Shown in pieces: positions 26,946-34,994 of a DNA stretch of 64,000 nucleotides. Origin of the DNA: JAIBJN01 sp035461525 (GTDB taxonomy: Bacteria > Actinomycetota > Thermoleophilia > Gaiellales > Gaiellaceae); contig DATHVD010000050.1 of NCBI GenBank assembly GCA_035461525.1, forward strand, positions 1 through 64,000, read 5' to 3'. Position numbers and translations under genes: made by a program. Numbering within the stretch: the first letter of the stretch is position 1; every line of letters begins with the position of its first letter. Below the pieces are notes generated by a model. The model was not told where the DNA came from and ran no database searches. It saw nothing but the letters and a program-made list of their open reading frames with translations.

Positions 26946-27637
26946 CCGACCGCCTCCCGCTGCTTCGCGCCGATCTCGCGGATGCCGGCGGCGGCGAGAT
27001 CGACGAGCGCGTCCAGCTCCTCGCGGCTGAAGGGCACGCGCTCGGCGGTCGCCTGCACCTCGACGAGGCGTCCGCCGCCGGTCATGACGACGTTCATGTC
27101 CACGTCCGCGGCCGCGTCCTCGGGGTAGTCGAGGTCGAGCCGGGGCTCCCCCTCGACGATGCCGACGGAGACCGCGCCGACGAGGTCGTCCGGCGGGGGG
27201 AGGCCTTTTCGGCGTGCGGCGAGCGCCAGGGCGACCCAGGCGCCGGAGATCGCGGCCGTGCGCGTGCCGCCGTCGGCCTGGACGACGTCGCAGTCGATCC
27301 AGACGGTGCGCTCGCCGAGCTTCTCGAGGTCGTAGACCGCGCGCAGCGAGCGGCCGAGGAGACGCTGGATCTCGACCGTCCTCCCCTTCTGCTTGCCCGC
27401 GCTCGCCTCCCGCTGGGTGCGCGAGCCCGTGGAGGCGGGCAGCATGCCGTACTCGGCCGTCAGCCAGCCGCGCCCGGAGCCCGAGAGCCACCGCGGGACG
27501 CCGTCGTCGACGCTCGCCGTGCAGAGGACGCGCGTCCGCCCGAAGGAGATGAGAACGGAGCCGGCAGCCTGCTCGACGAACCCCGGCACCAGCTCGACCG
27601 GCCGCAGCTCGTCGGGACGCCGGCCCTCTCGGCTCAC
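26942..27637 (-). CDS. rph: ribonuclease PH
   Basis: Phosphorolytic 3'-5' exoribonuclease that trims tRNA 3' ends. 231 aa: RRPDELRPVELVPGFVEQAA, the FGRTRVLCTASV strand, GWLTAEYGMLP, and QADGGTRTAAISGAW at the catalytic face. The GTG at 27637 is chosen by homology; the frame extends upstream only through the intergenic repeat. First of rph, mgtC-like, rdgB. Confidence 0.95.
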   Translation of the reverse strand: MSREGRRPDELRPVELVPGFVEQAAGSVLISFGRTRVLCTASVDDGVPRWLSGSGRGWLTAEYGMLPASTGSRTQREASAGKQKGRTVEIQRLLGRSLRAVYDLEKLGERTVWIDCDVVQADGGTRTAAISGAWVALALAARRKGLPPPDDLVGAVSVGIVEGEPRLDLDYPEDAAADVDMNVVMTGGGRLVEVQATAERVPFSREELDALVDLAAAGIREIGAKQREAVG

Positions 27638-27651
27638 CTTGTCACACTCTC

Positions 27652-27735
27652 GGCACGATTCGCGCGCCACAGGTGCGCTTTTCGGCTGTACGCTCGAAAG
27701 CGGGTGGTGGGCCGGAGTGCCCCAGGGGAGAAGGA
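27652..27735 (+). repeat. dispersed intergenic repeat, copy B
   Basis: GGCACGATTCGCGCGCCAC, then TGTACGCTCGAA, GCGGGTGGTGG. The hairpin half is altered (GGGCCGGAGTGCCCC, only a 4-bp stem) and is followed by GGGAGAAGGAG. It lies just upstream of rph, oriented away from it, and runs up to the 3' end of murI, so it cannot be a leader for either gene. Confidence 0.7.
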
Positions 27736-27755
27736 GATGGGGACGCGGGCGGCGG

Positions 27756-28574
27756 TCACGCCGGCGCCAGCTCGAGCTCGCGGACGGCGACCTGCTCGAC
27801 GCGCGGGATCGGGAGCTGGAGGAAGCGCTCGCCGAGCGCGCGGAACTCGTCGGGCGAACCGGTCGTGAGGAAGCGGGTCGTTCCGTCCCGGGCCGGGTCA
27901 TTCTCGACGCCCTTCCGCACCAGCGTCTCGGCGACCTCGCGCGCGGTCTCGTCCGCCGAGAAGACGAGCGTCGTCCCGCGCCCCAGCGCGCGCTCGAACA
28001 CGCGACGGATCATGGGGTAGTGCGTGCACCCGAGGATGACCGTATCGGCGCCCGCCTCGCGCACCGGCGCCGCGTACTCGCGCACGGCCGCGTCGAGCTC
28101 CTGCCCGGTCTCGCCGGCCTCGATCAGTGGGACGAGCTTCGGGCAGGCCACGGAAACGACCCGCGCGCCCGCGTCGAGTGCGTGCACGATCGCCTCGTAG
28201 CGGCCGCTCGCCACGGTCGCCTCGGTGGCGAGGAGCCCGATCGTGCGGTTGCGCGTCGCCTGCACCGCGGCGTGCGCCTCCGGGACGAGCACGCCGACGA
28301 TCGGCACGGCGAGCGCCTCCTGCAGCGCCGGCAGCGCCGCCGACGTGGCCGCGTTGCACGCGGCGACGATCAGCTTGACGCCGCTCTGCTCCAGGTACGA
28401 GGCGATCTCGTGCGCGAACCGCCGGATCTCTGCAGCAGGCCGCGGCCCGTAGGGGCACCGCGCGCCGTCGCCGAGGTAGAGGAAGTCCTCGTGCGGCATC
28501 GTCACGAGGCACTCGTGCAGGACGGTCAGCCCGCCCGCGCCCGAGTCGAAGATCCCGATCGGCCTCGCGTCCAC
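27756..28574 (-). CDS. murI: glutamate racemase
   Basis: Makes D-glutamate for peptidoglycan. 272 aa with IGIFDSGAGGLTVL, first catalytic Cys in ACNAATSA and second in GCTHYPM. GTG start with TAGAAT 7 nt upstream, so probably leaderless and independently transcribed. It is followed by repeat copy B on the other strand. Confidence 0.96.
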   Translation of the reverse strand: MDARPIGIFDSGAGGLTVLHECLVTMPHEDFLYLGDGARCPYGPRPAAEIRRFAHEIASYLEQSGVKLIVAACNAATSAALPALQEALAVPIVGVLVPEAHAAVQATRNRTIGLLATEATVASGRYEAIVHALDAGARVVSVACPKLVPLIEAGETGQELDAAVREYAAPVREAGADTVILGCTHYPMIRRVFERALGRGTTLVFSADETAREVAETLVRKGVENDPARDGTTRFLTTGSPDEFRALGERFLQLPIPRVEQVAVRELELAPA

Positions 28575-28632
28575 CCGCCCGATTCTAGGGACGAGGGCGG
28601 GCAGCGCTCCCCGGCACGCTAGCGTTCCCCCC

Positions 28633-29691
28633 GTGCTGGAGATCTGGGACGCCGACGATCCGCTGGCCCGGCTGGAGGCCTACCTCCGCGAAGCGGGGTT
28701 CTTCGCAGGAGGTGCCGGAGGGCTCGTCGCCGACGTCTTCCTCGGCTACCGGCTCTCGAGCGCGCTGCGCCGCGCTCCCTGGCCCGACCCGCCGGAGCCC
28801 TGCCGGCTGCCGCTCGCGGCCGCGCGGATCCGCCCCGAGGGGGAGCGCAGCCCGGCGCCGGGCTCCTACCGGATCGGGGAGTGGCGGCGCTCGTGGAACG
28901 ACGAGGGCTACGCGCACGCGATCGAGGAGGTGCGAGCGGCGATCGGACGCGGCGACGTCTACCAGGCGAACATCGTCCAGCACATGCACGCGCCCTTCGC
29001 CGGCGGCCCCGCCGGCCTCGCGGCGCGCCTCGCCCACCTGCGGCCGCTCCATCCCGCGCCGCTCGCCGGCGACGGCTGGACGGTCGTGTCGGGCTCCCCG
29101 GAGCTCTTTCTCGCCCGCCGCGGCAACCGCGTCTGGACGAAGCCGATCAAAGGCACCCGGCCGGCCGGCGTGCGCGACGAGCTGCGCGATTCCGAAAAGG
29201 ACGTGGCCGAGCACGTGATGATCGTCGACCTGGAGCGCAACGACCTCTCTCGCGTGTGCGAGCCCGGCTCCGTGGGCTGGCCGGACCTGATGGCCGAGCG
29301 CGAGCTCGCCGGCGTGCGGCACATGGTCACGACCGTGGAGGGGCGCCTCCGCGCCGGCGTCGGCCTCGCGGACCTGCTCCGCGCCGTCTTCCCCGGCGGC
29401 TCGGTGACGGGCGCGCCGAAGATCGCCGCCCTCGACCACATCGCCGCCTTCGAGCCGGTCGGCCGGGGCGCCTCGATGGGCGCGCTCGGGACGATCCGTC
29501 CGAATGGCGACCTCGACCTGGCGCTGACGATCCGCACGTTCGCGGTCGCCGACGGTCGGATTCACTTCTGGGTCGGCGGCGGCATCGTCTGGGACTCCGA
29601 CCCGGTGGCCGAGATCGAGGAGTCGTGGACGAAGGCGCGCCCGCTCCTCGCCGCGGTCGGCACGCCCCTGCCCGAGGCCGTGCCGCGGTGA
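28633..29691 (+). CDS. pabB: aminodeoxychorismate synthase component I
   Basis: Chorismate-binding enzyme making 4-amino-4-deoxychorismate for folate. 352 aa, with the PIKGTRPAG motif that distinguishes PabB from anthranilate synthase TrpE (PIAGT). The core helices GDVYQANIVQ, VDLERNDLSRVCEPGSV, FPGGSVTGAPK and GALGTI are all present. It lacks the N-terminal Trp-binding half found in some members. GTG at 28633 with TAGCGT 7 nt upstream. Overlaps pabC by GTGA. No glutaminase PabA is adjacent. Confidence 0.94.
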   Translation: MLEIWDADDPLARLEAYLREAGFFAGGAGGLVADVFLGYRLSSALRRAPWPDPPEPCRLPLAAARIRPEGERSPAPGSYRIGEWRRSWNDEGYAHAIEEVRAAIGRGDVYQANIVQHMHAPFAGGPAGLAARLAHLRPLHPAPLAGDGWTVVSGSPELFLARRGNRVWTKPIKGTRPAGVRDELRDSEKDVAEHVMIVDLERNDLSRVCEPGSVGWPDLMAERELAGVRHMVTTVEGRLRAGVGLADLLRAVFPGGSVTGAPKIAALDHIAAFEPVGRGASMGALGTIRPNGDLDLALTIRTFAVADGRIHFWVGGGIVWDSDPVAEIEESWTKARPLLAAVGTPLPEAVPR

Positions 29692-30542
29692 GCGTGCTCG
29701 CGCTGGCCGTCGGCGGGCGCGGGCTCGTCGACCCCGCCGAGCCCGTCCTCCACGCCGACGACGAGGCGTTTCTCCGGGGACGAGCCGCCTTCGAGACGAT
29801 GCGCGTCTACGGCGGGCGGCCGTTCCGGCTCGACGACCACCTCGAGCGCCTGGCAGGCTCGGCGGCGCGGCTCGACCTCCCCGCGGTCGGCGTCGATGCC
29901 TTCCGCGCCCTCGCCGGCGAAGCGCTCGCGACGGCGGGCGAGCCCGAGGCCGTGCTGCGCCTGTACCTGACTCCGGGGCGCGAAGGCCTCGGCAGCCCGA
30001 CGGCGCTGGCGATGGTCTCGTCGCTGCCGCCCGGCCTCGACGAGCGCCGCGCGGAAGGCATCCGCCTCATCTCAGCACCGCTCGGCTTCGACCCCGCCGT
30101 GCGCGCCGCGGCCCCGTGGATGCTGGGCGGCGTCAAGTCGACGAGCTACGCCGTGAACATGGCCGCGGAGAACGAGGCGCGGCGCCGGGGCGCCGACGAC
30201 GCCGTCTTCCTCGCCCGCGGAGGGATCGTCCTCGAAGGGCCGGTCACGAACGTCTGGTGGCGGCGCGGGCGGACGCTCTACACGCCGGCGCTCGACCTCG
30301 GCATCCTCGCCGGCGTGACGCGCGCAGCCCTCCTCGGGGAAACCGCAGATCTCGGCTACGAGGTGCGCGAGGGCGCCTACCCGGTGGAGGAGCTCGCGGC
30401 GGCCGAGGAGGCGTTCACGACCTCCAGCGTGCGTGAGGTGATGCCTGCGGTTGCCCTCGACGGCGAGCCGATCGGCGACGGGCTGCCGGGCCCTGCCGCG
30501 GCAGACCTGCAGGCCGCGCTGCGCCGGGCGGCTGCCTCGTGA
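29688..30542 (+). CDS. pabC: aminodeoxychorismate lyase-like class IV PLP enzyme
   Basis: PLP-dependent fold-type IV enzyme that would split aminodeoxychorismate into p-aminobenzoate and pyruvate. 284 aa: GRAAFETMRVYGGRPFRLDDHLERL, the PLP Lys in GGVKSTSYAVNM, and the cofactor-binding Glu and loops VLEGPVTNVWW and LAGVTRAALL. Position after pabB favours PabC over branched-chain aminotransferase, but sequence alone does not fully separate them. Confidence 0.88.
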   Translation: MSVLALAVGGRGLVDPAEPVLHADDEAFLRGRAAFETMRVYGGRPFRLDDHLERLAGSAARLDLPAVGVDAFRALAGEALATAGEPEAVLRLYLTPGREGLGSPTALAMVSSLPPGLDERRAEGIRLISAPLGFDPAVRAAAPWMLGGVKSTSYAVNMAAENEARRRGADDAVFLARGGIVLEGPVTNVWWRRGRTLYTPALDLGILAGVTRAALLGETADLGYEVREGAYPVEELAAAEEAFTTSSVREVMPAVALDGEPIGDGLPGPAAADLQAALRRAAAS

Positions 30543-31285
30543 CCGTCCGCATCCACACGGCCTCCGAGCGGCCCGACCTCTGGGAGCGCTCGCAGGAGGA
30601 GGTGCGCGACGTCTGGCCCGAGTACCAGCTCCACGGCGACGTCCTCAACGTCTACTGGGGACGGCTGTGGGAGGACTTCCTCGACTTCCAGCTCGCCGTC
30701 CACGACGACGAGCGCGACCTGACGATCGCGCAGGCGCACACCATCCCGTTCGCGTGGGACGGCTCTGTCGAGAGCCTTCCGGCGGGGATCGACGGTCTGA
30801 TGGAGGACGCCTTCCGCCTCCTCGAGGAAGGCGGACGCGCCAACGCGCTCTCGGCGCTCGCGATCGAGGTCACCCCCTCGGAGCAGCGACGGGGGCTCAG
30901 CGGGGAGCTCGTCGAGGCGATGCGCGGGCTGGCGGCGCGCCACGAGCTCGGGGGCCTCGTCGCGCCCCTTCGGCCGACGTGGAAGGAGCGCTACCCGTTG
31001 ACGCCGATCGAGCGGTACGCGGCCTGGACGCGCGACGACGGGCTGCCGTTCGACCCTTGGATCCGGCTGCACGTCCGCCTCGGCGCGGAGATCCTCGCGC
31101 CGGAGCCCGAGTCGCTGCGGATCACGGGCACGGTCGCCGAGTGGGAGGCGTGGACGGAGATGGCGTTTCCGGAGAGCGGGACGTACGTGTTCCCGTTCGG
31201 GCTCGCGCCGCTCGAGGTCGACCGCGAGGCGGACCTGGGCGCGTACTGGGAGCCGAACGTGTGGGTGCTGCACGGCGTAGGCTGA
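30539..31285 (+). CDS. GNAT-like N-acetyltransferase family protein
   Basis: 248 aa, overlapping pabC by GTGA. A GNAT-like acetyl-CoA segment occurs mid-protein: LAIEVTPSEQRRGLSGELVEAMRGLA, with the R-R-G-L-S loop in place of the usual RxxGxG/A. The rest (WPEYQLHGDV at the start, aromatic-rich end) is typical of a poorly characterised actinobacterial group. The acceptor is unknown. Confidence 0.65.
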   Translation: MTVRIHTASERPDLWERSQEEVRDVWPEYQLHGDVLNVYWGRLWEDFLDFQLAVHDDERDLTIAQAHTIPFAWDGSVESLPAGIDGLMEDAFRLLEEGGRANALSALAIEVTPSEQRRGLSGELVEAMRGLAARHELGGLVAPLRPTWKERYPLTPIERYAAWTRDDGLPFDPWIRLHVRLGAEILAPEPESLRITGTVAEWEAWTEMAFPESGTYVFPFGLAPLEVDREADLGAYWEPNVWVLHGVG

Positions 31286-31289
31286 GGCG

Positions 31290-32030
31290 ATGCGCGTCCT
31301 TTCGATCGTCCACCAGCCGGACGCGGCGAGCGGCGTCTTCGCCGACGCGTCCGCGGACGCGGGGCACGAGCTCGACGAGTGGCTGATCCCGGCCCGGCCC
31401 GAGCCACCCGCACCGCTCGAGTCCTACGGCGCCGTCCTCGTCTTCGGCGGCGCCATGCACGTCGACCAGGAGGACCGGCACGGCTGGCTCCGGGACGAGC
31501 GCATCCTGCTGCAGCGGCTCGTCGCCGACGGGGTGCCGGTGCTGGGCGTCTGCCTGGGCGGCCAGCTCCTCGCCAAGGCACTCGGCGCGCACGTGCGGCG
31601 GATGCCGAGCTCGCAGGTGGGCTGGTTCGACGTCGAGCTCACACCCGAGGCCGCCGACGACCCGCTTTTTGGCGCGCTCCCGGCGCGGTTCTCGTCGCTC
31701 CAGTGGCACACGTACCGCTTCGAGCTGCCCGACGGCGCCGTCCCGCTCGCGCGGAACGACCGCTGCCTGCAGGCCTTCCGCTTCGGTCCGTCCGCGTGGG
31801 GCATCCAGTTCCATGCGGAGGTGACGCGGGAGAGCGTCGCCGACTGGATCGAGTCGTCCAAGCCCGAGGACGACGGCGCCCTCGACGTCGAGCGGCTCCG
31901 CTCGGAGACGGAGGTGCGAATCGCCGCCTGGAACGCGTTCGGCCGCGACCTCTGCGGCCGGTTCCTCGCGGCCGCCGAAGCGGCGAACCGCGCGGACGCC
32001 ACGTCCGTTCCGGACACGCCCGGGGTCTGA
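31290..32030 (+). CDS. class I glutamine amidotransferase-like protein
   Basis: 246-aa stand-alone GATase. The nucleophile elbow is GVCLGGQLLA and the catalytic His/Glu lie in WGIQFHAEVT. It resembles the GMP-synthase-like glutamine amidotransferase group (gamma-glutamyl hydrolases or amidases), not the shorter PabA/TrpG type, so I do not assign it as the PabB partner. Its stop codon sits at the centre of a perfect palindrome. Confidence 0.85.
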   Translation: MRVLSIVHQPDAASGVFADASADAGHELDEWLIPARPEPPAPLESYGAVLVFGGAMHVDQEDRHGWLRDERILLQRLVADGVPVLGVCLGGQLLAKALGAHVRRMPSSQVGWFDVELTPEAADDPLFGALPARFSSLQWHTYRFELPDGAVPLARNDRCLQAFRFGPSAWGIQFHAEVTRESVADWIESSKPEDDGALDVERLRSETEVRIAAWNAFGRDLCGRFLAAAEAANRADATSVPDTPGV

Positions 32031-32149
32031 CCCCGGGCACGTCTGCCGCGGACACGGCCGTTCTGGCCTGCGATCGGCTTTCTACGGTAGTTCGGGTCCG
32101 CCGGCGCGGCCTCCCGGGACACGTCGGGTTCCTGGCACCGGGCGTGTCC
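32012..32149. repeat. REP-like palindrome cluster with GGACACG motifs
   Basis: Starts with a palindrome of two perfect 10-nt arms (GCCCGGGGTC at 32018-32027, GACCCCGGGC at 32029-32038) around a single T; the TGA stop of the preceding gene lies within it. GGACACG occurs at 32012, 32050 and 32117, and inverted (CGTGTCC) at 32143-32149, the last two forming a stem around a GGGTTCCTGGCACCGGG loop. Between convergent genes, so it may also terminate both. Confidence 0.6.
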
Positions 32150-32157
32150 TCAGGGGA

Positions 32158-32508
32158 CTAGGCCGGTCGGCGGGACCACTCGTGCCAGGAGCCGGCGTAG
32201 TTCTCGGCCTCGACACCGGCGGCGCGGAGGAGCGCGGCCGCCATCTCGGAGCGGCTGCCGGAGTGGCAGTAGGCGACGACGCGAGCGTCCCCGGGAACAC
32301 CGCGCCCGGCGAGGAGGGCGCGGAGGGCCTCCGCGTTGCCTCCGGCCGCGAAGAGCTCGTTGACGTCCACGTGCACGGCGCCCGGGATGTGGCCCTGGCG
32401 CGGATCGCACGGGTAGCCGCGCTCCCCCTCGTACTCTGCGCGCGAGCGCACGTCGACGAGGGCGATCTCGCCGCGCGCGAGCAGGACGGCAAGCTCGTCG
32501 CCGGTCAC
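32158..32508 (-). CDS. rhodanese-domain sulfurtransferase
   Basis: Single-domain rhodanese, 116 aa. ALVDVRSRAEYEGE, GHIPGAVHVDV and the active-site loop YCHSGSRS with the persulfide Cys are standard, although the usual loop CxxGxR is here C-H-S-G-S-R. GTG start overlaps the upstream hydrolase stop (GTGA). Last gene of the long leftward series that begins at hppD. Confidence 0.92.
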   Translation of the reverse strand: MTGDELAVLLARGEIALVDVRSRAEYEGERGYPCDPRQGHIPGAVHVDVNELFAAGGNAEALRALLAGRGVPGDARVVAYCHSGSRSEMAAALLRAAGVEAENYAGSWHEWSRRPA

Positions 32509-33218
32509 TCCTCCGCCTCCTCCAGGAACGCGAGCAGCTCCCGCGTCACCTCGGCGGGGCGCTCGAGCGGCGTGAGATGACCGGCGCCGGGGAGGCGCAC
32601 GAGCCGGGAGGCGACGAGCTCCTCCGCCATCGCCTCGGCGTCCGCGGGCGGGGTCAGCTCGTCCTCCTCGCCGACGACGAGGAGCACGGGGACGTCGATC
32701 GTCGCGAGCGTCGGCCGCGAGTCCGGCCGGTCGCGCAGCGTCTCGAGCGACGCGACGAGGCCGTCCACAGGCTGAGCGAGGGCGAGCTCCCGGGCCCGCG
32801 CGACGACCTCCGGGTCGGCCCCGGGAGGAAAGAGCTTCGGCGCGAGCCCCGCCCAGAACGGCTGGACGCCCTCTTCCCGCAGCCTGAGGATCCCAGCGTC
32901 CCGCCCCGCGCGCTGCTCGGGCGTGTCCGGAGTCGCCCGGCTGTCGACGAGCGCGAGCCCCGGGATCCGCTCCGGCGCCTGCCGCCACAGCTCAAGCGCG
33001 AGGTAGCCGCCCATGGAGCAGCCGACGGGAACGAGCGGGCCGCGCACCAGGCCGAGCACCCCGTGGGCCCAGTCGGCGAACCCGACCACGGGCCCCTCGC
33101 CGGGGAGGTCCGGCGCGAGCACCGCGTAGCCGGCCTCTTCGAGCGCCGGGCGCTGCTCCTCCCACATGCGCGAGTCGAGCGGGAACGCGTGCAGGAGGAG
33201 GACGACGGGGCGGCTCAC
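32505..33218 (-). CDS. alpha/beta-hydrolase fold protein
   Basis: 237 aa. The oxyanion/HG region LLLHAFPLDSRMW, the nucleophile elbow GCSMGGYLAL, the acid in GEEDELTPP and the His in GAGHLTPLERP give a complete Ser-Asp-His set. The cap is small. GTGA overlap with the upstream gene. Probably an esterase or lactone/enol-ester hydrolase; substrate cannot be read from sequence. Its place behind the homogentisate genes is suggestive only. Confidence 0.87.
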   Translation of the reverse strand: MSRPVVLLLHAFPLDSRMWEEQRPALEEAGYAVLAPDLPGEGPVVGFADWAHGVLGLVRGPLVPVGCSMGGYLALELWRQAPERIPGLALVDSRATPDTPEQRAGRDAGILRLREEGVQPFWAGLAPKLFPPGADPEVVARARELALAQPVDGLVASLETLRDRPDSRPTLATIDVPVLLVVGEEDELTPPADAEAMAEELVASRLVRLPGAGHLTPLERPAEVTRELLAFLEEAEE

Positions 33219-33985
33219 GCCCGCTCCACCACGGTCGCGCCCTCCAAGGCAACGGCTTGGGCGTAGCCGTGAGCCGCCTGCGGTACGCCGAAGAGGCGGC
33301 CGAGCTCGGCGAGGAGCTCCGGGGCGGGCTCGAGCTCCTCCGGGTTGCGCCCCGTCCTCGCCGCCGCCCGCACGGCCTCGACGTCGGCGCCGGTCATACG
33401 CGCCATGAGCCGCGGGTTCGCGCCGAGCCCGATCACCTCGCCCGGCGGCAACGGCCCGTAGTACTCGGGCACTGAGAGGTACTCGTCGACGACGCGGCCG
33501 CGCTCGAGCGCGATGTAGCGCACGACCCTGCCCTCCTCGAGGCCTATCGCCACGACGAACGCGCCCATCCGGTCGGAAATCTCCCTCGCCAGGCGGCGCA
33601 GCATCTCCGGCTCGCGGTCGCAGAGCTCGTCGTACGCCGATGTCCAGCCGTCGCGCGGGGCGAGGACGACGCTCCCCTGCGACCCGCCCGGTAGCCGGGG
33701 CACGAACTGGCGCACGGCCCGCAGGACGGCCTCGACGTCGTCGGTCTGCACGTGGATCGAGCCGAGAGACGGCGCCCGCCGCGCGCCGAGGTGCTCCTCG
33801 AGCGCCGCCACCGGCGCCTCGAGCACACGCGCGAGCTCGGTGAAGCCGGCGCGGATCCACGCGTCGCCGGCCTCGTGCGTCGTCCGTAGCCGCACCGTTT
33901 CCTCACCGGCGGAGCTCGCCTCGTCGATGAGACGCCGCAGCACGTCCTCGTTGGGAACGCCTTCGACCTCGGCCTCGTACGGCAT
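33215..33985 (-). CDS. uncharacterised protein in the tyrosine-catabolism gene series
   Basis: 256-aa soluble acidic protein that I do not recognise. It appears to have an N-terminal alpha/beta part (residues 1-90), a middle with many charged residues, and a C-terminal segment with EYYGPLPPGEVIGLGANP and a conserved-looking MTGADVEAVRAAA helix. No Cys cluster or membrane segment. Linked to neighbours by a TGATG overlap upstream and GTGA downstream, so expressed with them. Confidence 0.7.
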   Translation of the reverse strand: MPYEAEVEGVPNEDVLRRLIDEASSAGEETVRLRTTHEAGDAWIRAGFTELARVLEAPVAALEEHLGARRAPSLGSIHVQTDDVEAVLRAVRQFVPRLPGGSQGSVVLAPRDGWTSAYDELCDREPEMLRRLAREISDRMGAFVVAIGLEEGRVVRYIALERGRVVDEYLSVPEYYGPLPPGEVIGLGANPRLMARMTGADVEAVRAAARTGRNPEELEPAPELLAELGRLFGVPQAAHGYAQAVALEGATVVERA

Positions 33986-34791
33986 CAGCCCGACAGCCTA
34001 TGGCCGAGGAGGAGGTAGTGCGCCGCCAGGTTGCGGTGTCCCGGGAAGCGGTCGCCGGCTGCACGCGTGTCCTCCTCGGCGTAGAAGTGGAGGACGGCCT
34101 TGCGCAGGCCGAGGTCGCCGGCGGGCCACACGTCCGGGCGGCCGAGGTGGCGGGCGAGGAACCACTCCGCCGTCCACTCGCCGATCCCGGGCAGCTCCAC
34201 GAGCACGGCCTTCGCCTCGTCGTCGGGGAGGGGCGCGAGCGCGTCCAGGTCGAGGTCGGCGCGCGCGATCGCCACGACCGAAGCCGCCTTCCGACGGGTC
34301 AGCCCGACCGCGGCCACCTCCTCCGGCGAGGCGGCGGCGACACGCTCACGCGCGGGGAACGCCCAGACGCCGTCGTGCGGCTCGCCGAGGGCCTCGATGA
34401 AGCGGTTGCGGATCGAGAACGCGGCGCGCAGGGAGATCTGCTGCGCGGTGATCGACGTCACGAGGCTCTCGAACGGGTCGGGGACGAGCGGCGGACGGAA
34501 GCCGCGGAGCGCCTGGACGAGACGGGCGAGGACGGGCTCGGCGGCGGCGAAGGCCGCAAGGGCGTCGAGGTCGAAGGCGGCGCCGAGGAAGCGCCGGACC
34601 GGCTCCGCCAGCGCGGGGTCGGGCGGGTCGACGCGAACGCCGCCCGGCGCCGGCACGATCCGGACGGCGGTCCCGGCGAGGACGCGCCGCAGCCCTTCCC
34701 CGTCCCAGAGGTTGGCGAGATCCGGGCCGAAGACGCGGTAGCGCTCGGTCGAGAGCCCGAAGTCGAACGGGTCGGGGAGCTCGACGACTAT
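33985..34791 (-). CDS. AlkA-like DNA-3-methyladenine glycosylase
   Basis: HhH-GPD superfamily base-excision glycosylase. VTSITAQQISLRAAFSIRNR begins the helical domain; the hairpin is LVELPGIGEWTAEWFL, followed by the catalytic Asp region WPAGDLGLRKAV. An N-terminal beta domain (FDFGLSTERYRVFG) resembles the AlkA N-terminal fold. The start is problematic: no ATG, GTG or TTG exists in frame before the conserved N-terminus. ATA at 34791, overlapping the upstream TAG stop, is where it would begin. Either an unusual start or a base error. Confidence 0.85.
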   Translation of the reverse strand: MVVELPDPFDFGLSTERYRVFGPDLANLWDGEGLRRVLAGTAVRIVPAPGGVRVDPPDPALAEPVRRFLGAAFDLDALAAFAAAEPVLARLVQALRGFRPPLVPDPFESLVTSITAQQISLRAAFSIRNRFIEALGEPHDGVWAFPARERVAAASPEEVAAVGLTRRKAASVVAIARADLDLDALAPLPDDEAKAVLVELPGIGEWTAEWFLARHLGRPDVWPAGDLGLRKAVLHFYAEEDTRAAGDRFPGHRNLAAHYLLLGHRLSG

Positions 34792-34985
34792 GCGCGGGAG
34801 AGGCGGCGGCCGACCTGGCCGAGGTAGACAACCGTAAGGGCGAGGAACGCGACGCCGACGAGCGCGCGCGCCTGGTCGCCGCTCAGCGGGAACCGCGACT
34901 GCGAGGCCTTCCGGCCGGCCGTGTCCGCGAGGCGTCCGCGCCACCCGGGCGTGGCGCCCGCGTTTCCGATGGTCTTCCAGTCCAT
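34788..34985 (-). CDS. small membrane protein
   Basis: 65 aa with a polar N-terminal half (DWKTIGNAG; RKASQSR) and one C-terminal membrane helix (ALVGVAFLALTVVYLG) ending in Arg residues. It lies between the HAD phosphatase and the AlkA-like gene with tight spacing. Start at ATG 34985 (GTG at 34991 also possible). No family recognised. Confidence 0.6.
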   Translation of the reverse strand: MDWKTIGNAGATPGWRGRLADTAGRKASQSRFPLSGDQARALVGVAFLALTVVYLGQVGRRLSRA

Positions 34986-34994
34986 GCGCACGGC

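Noticed and set aside
31290..32030. PabA (glutaminase partner of PabB)
   Set aside because: The sequence around the nucleophile and its length fit the GMP-synthase-like amidotransferase group, not PabA/TrpG.
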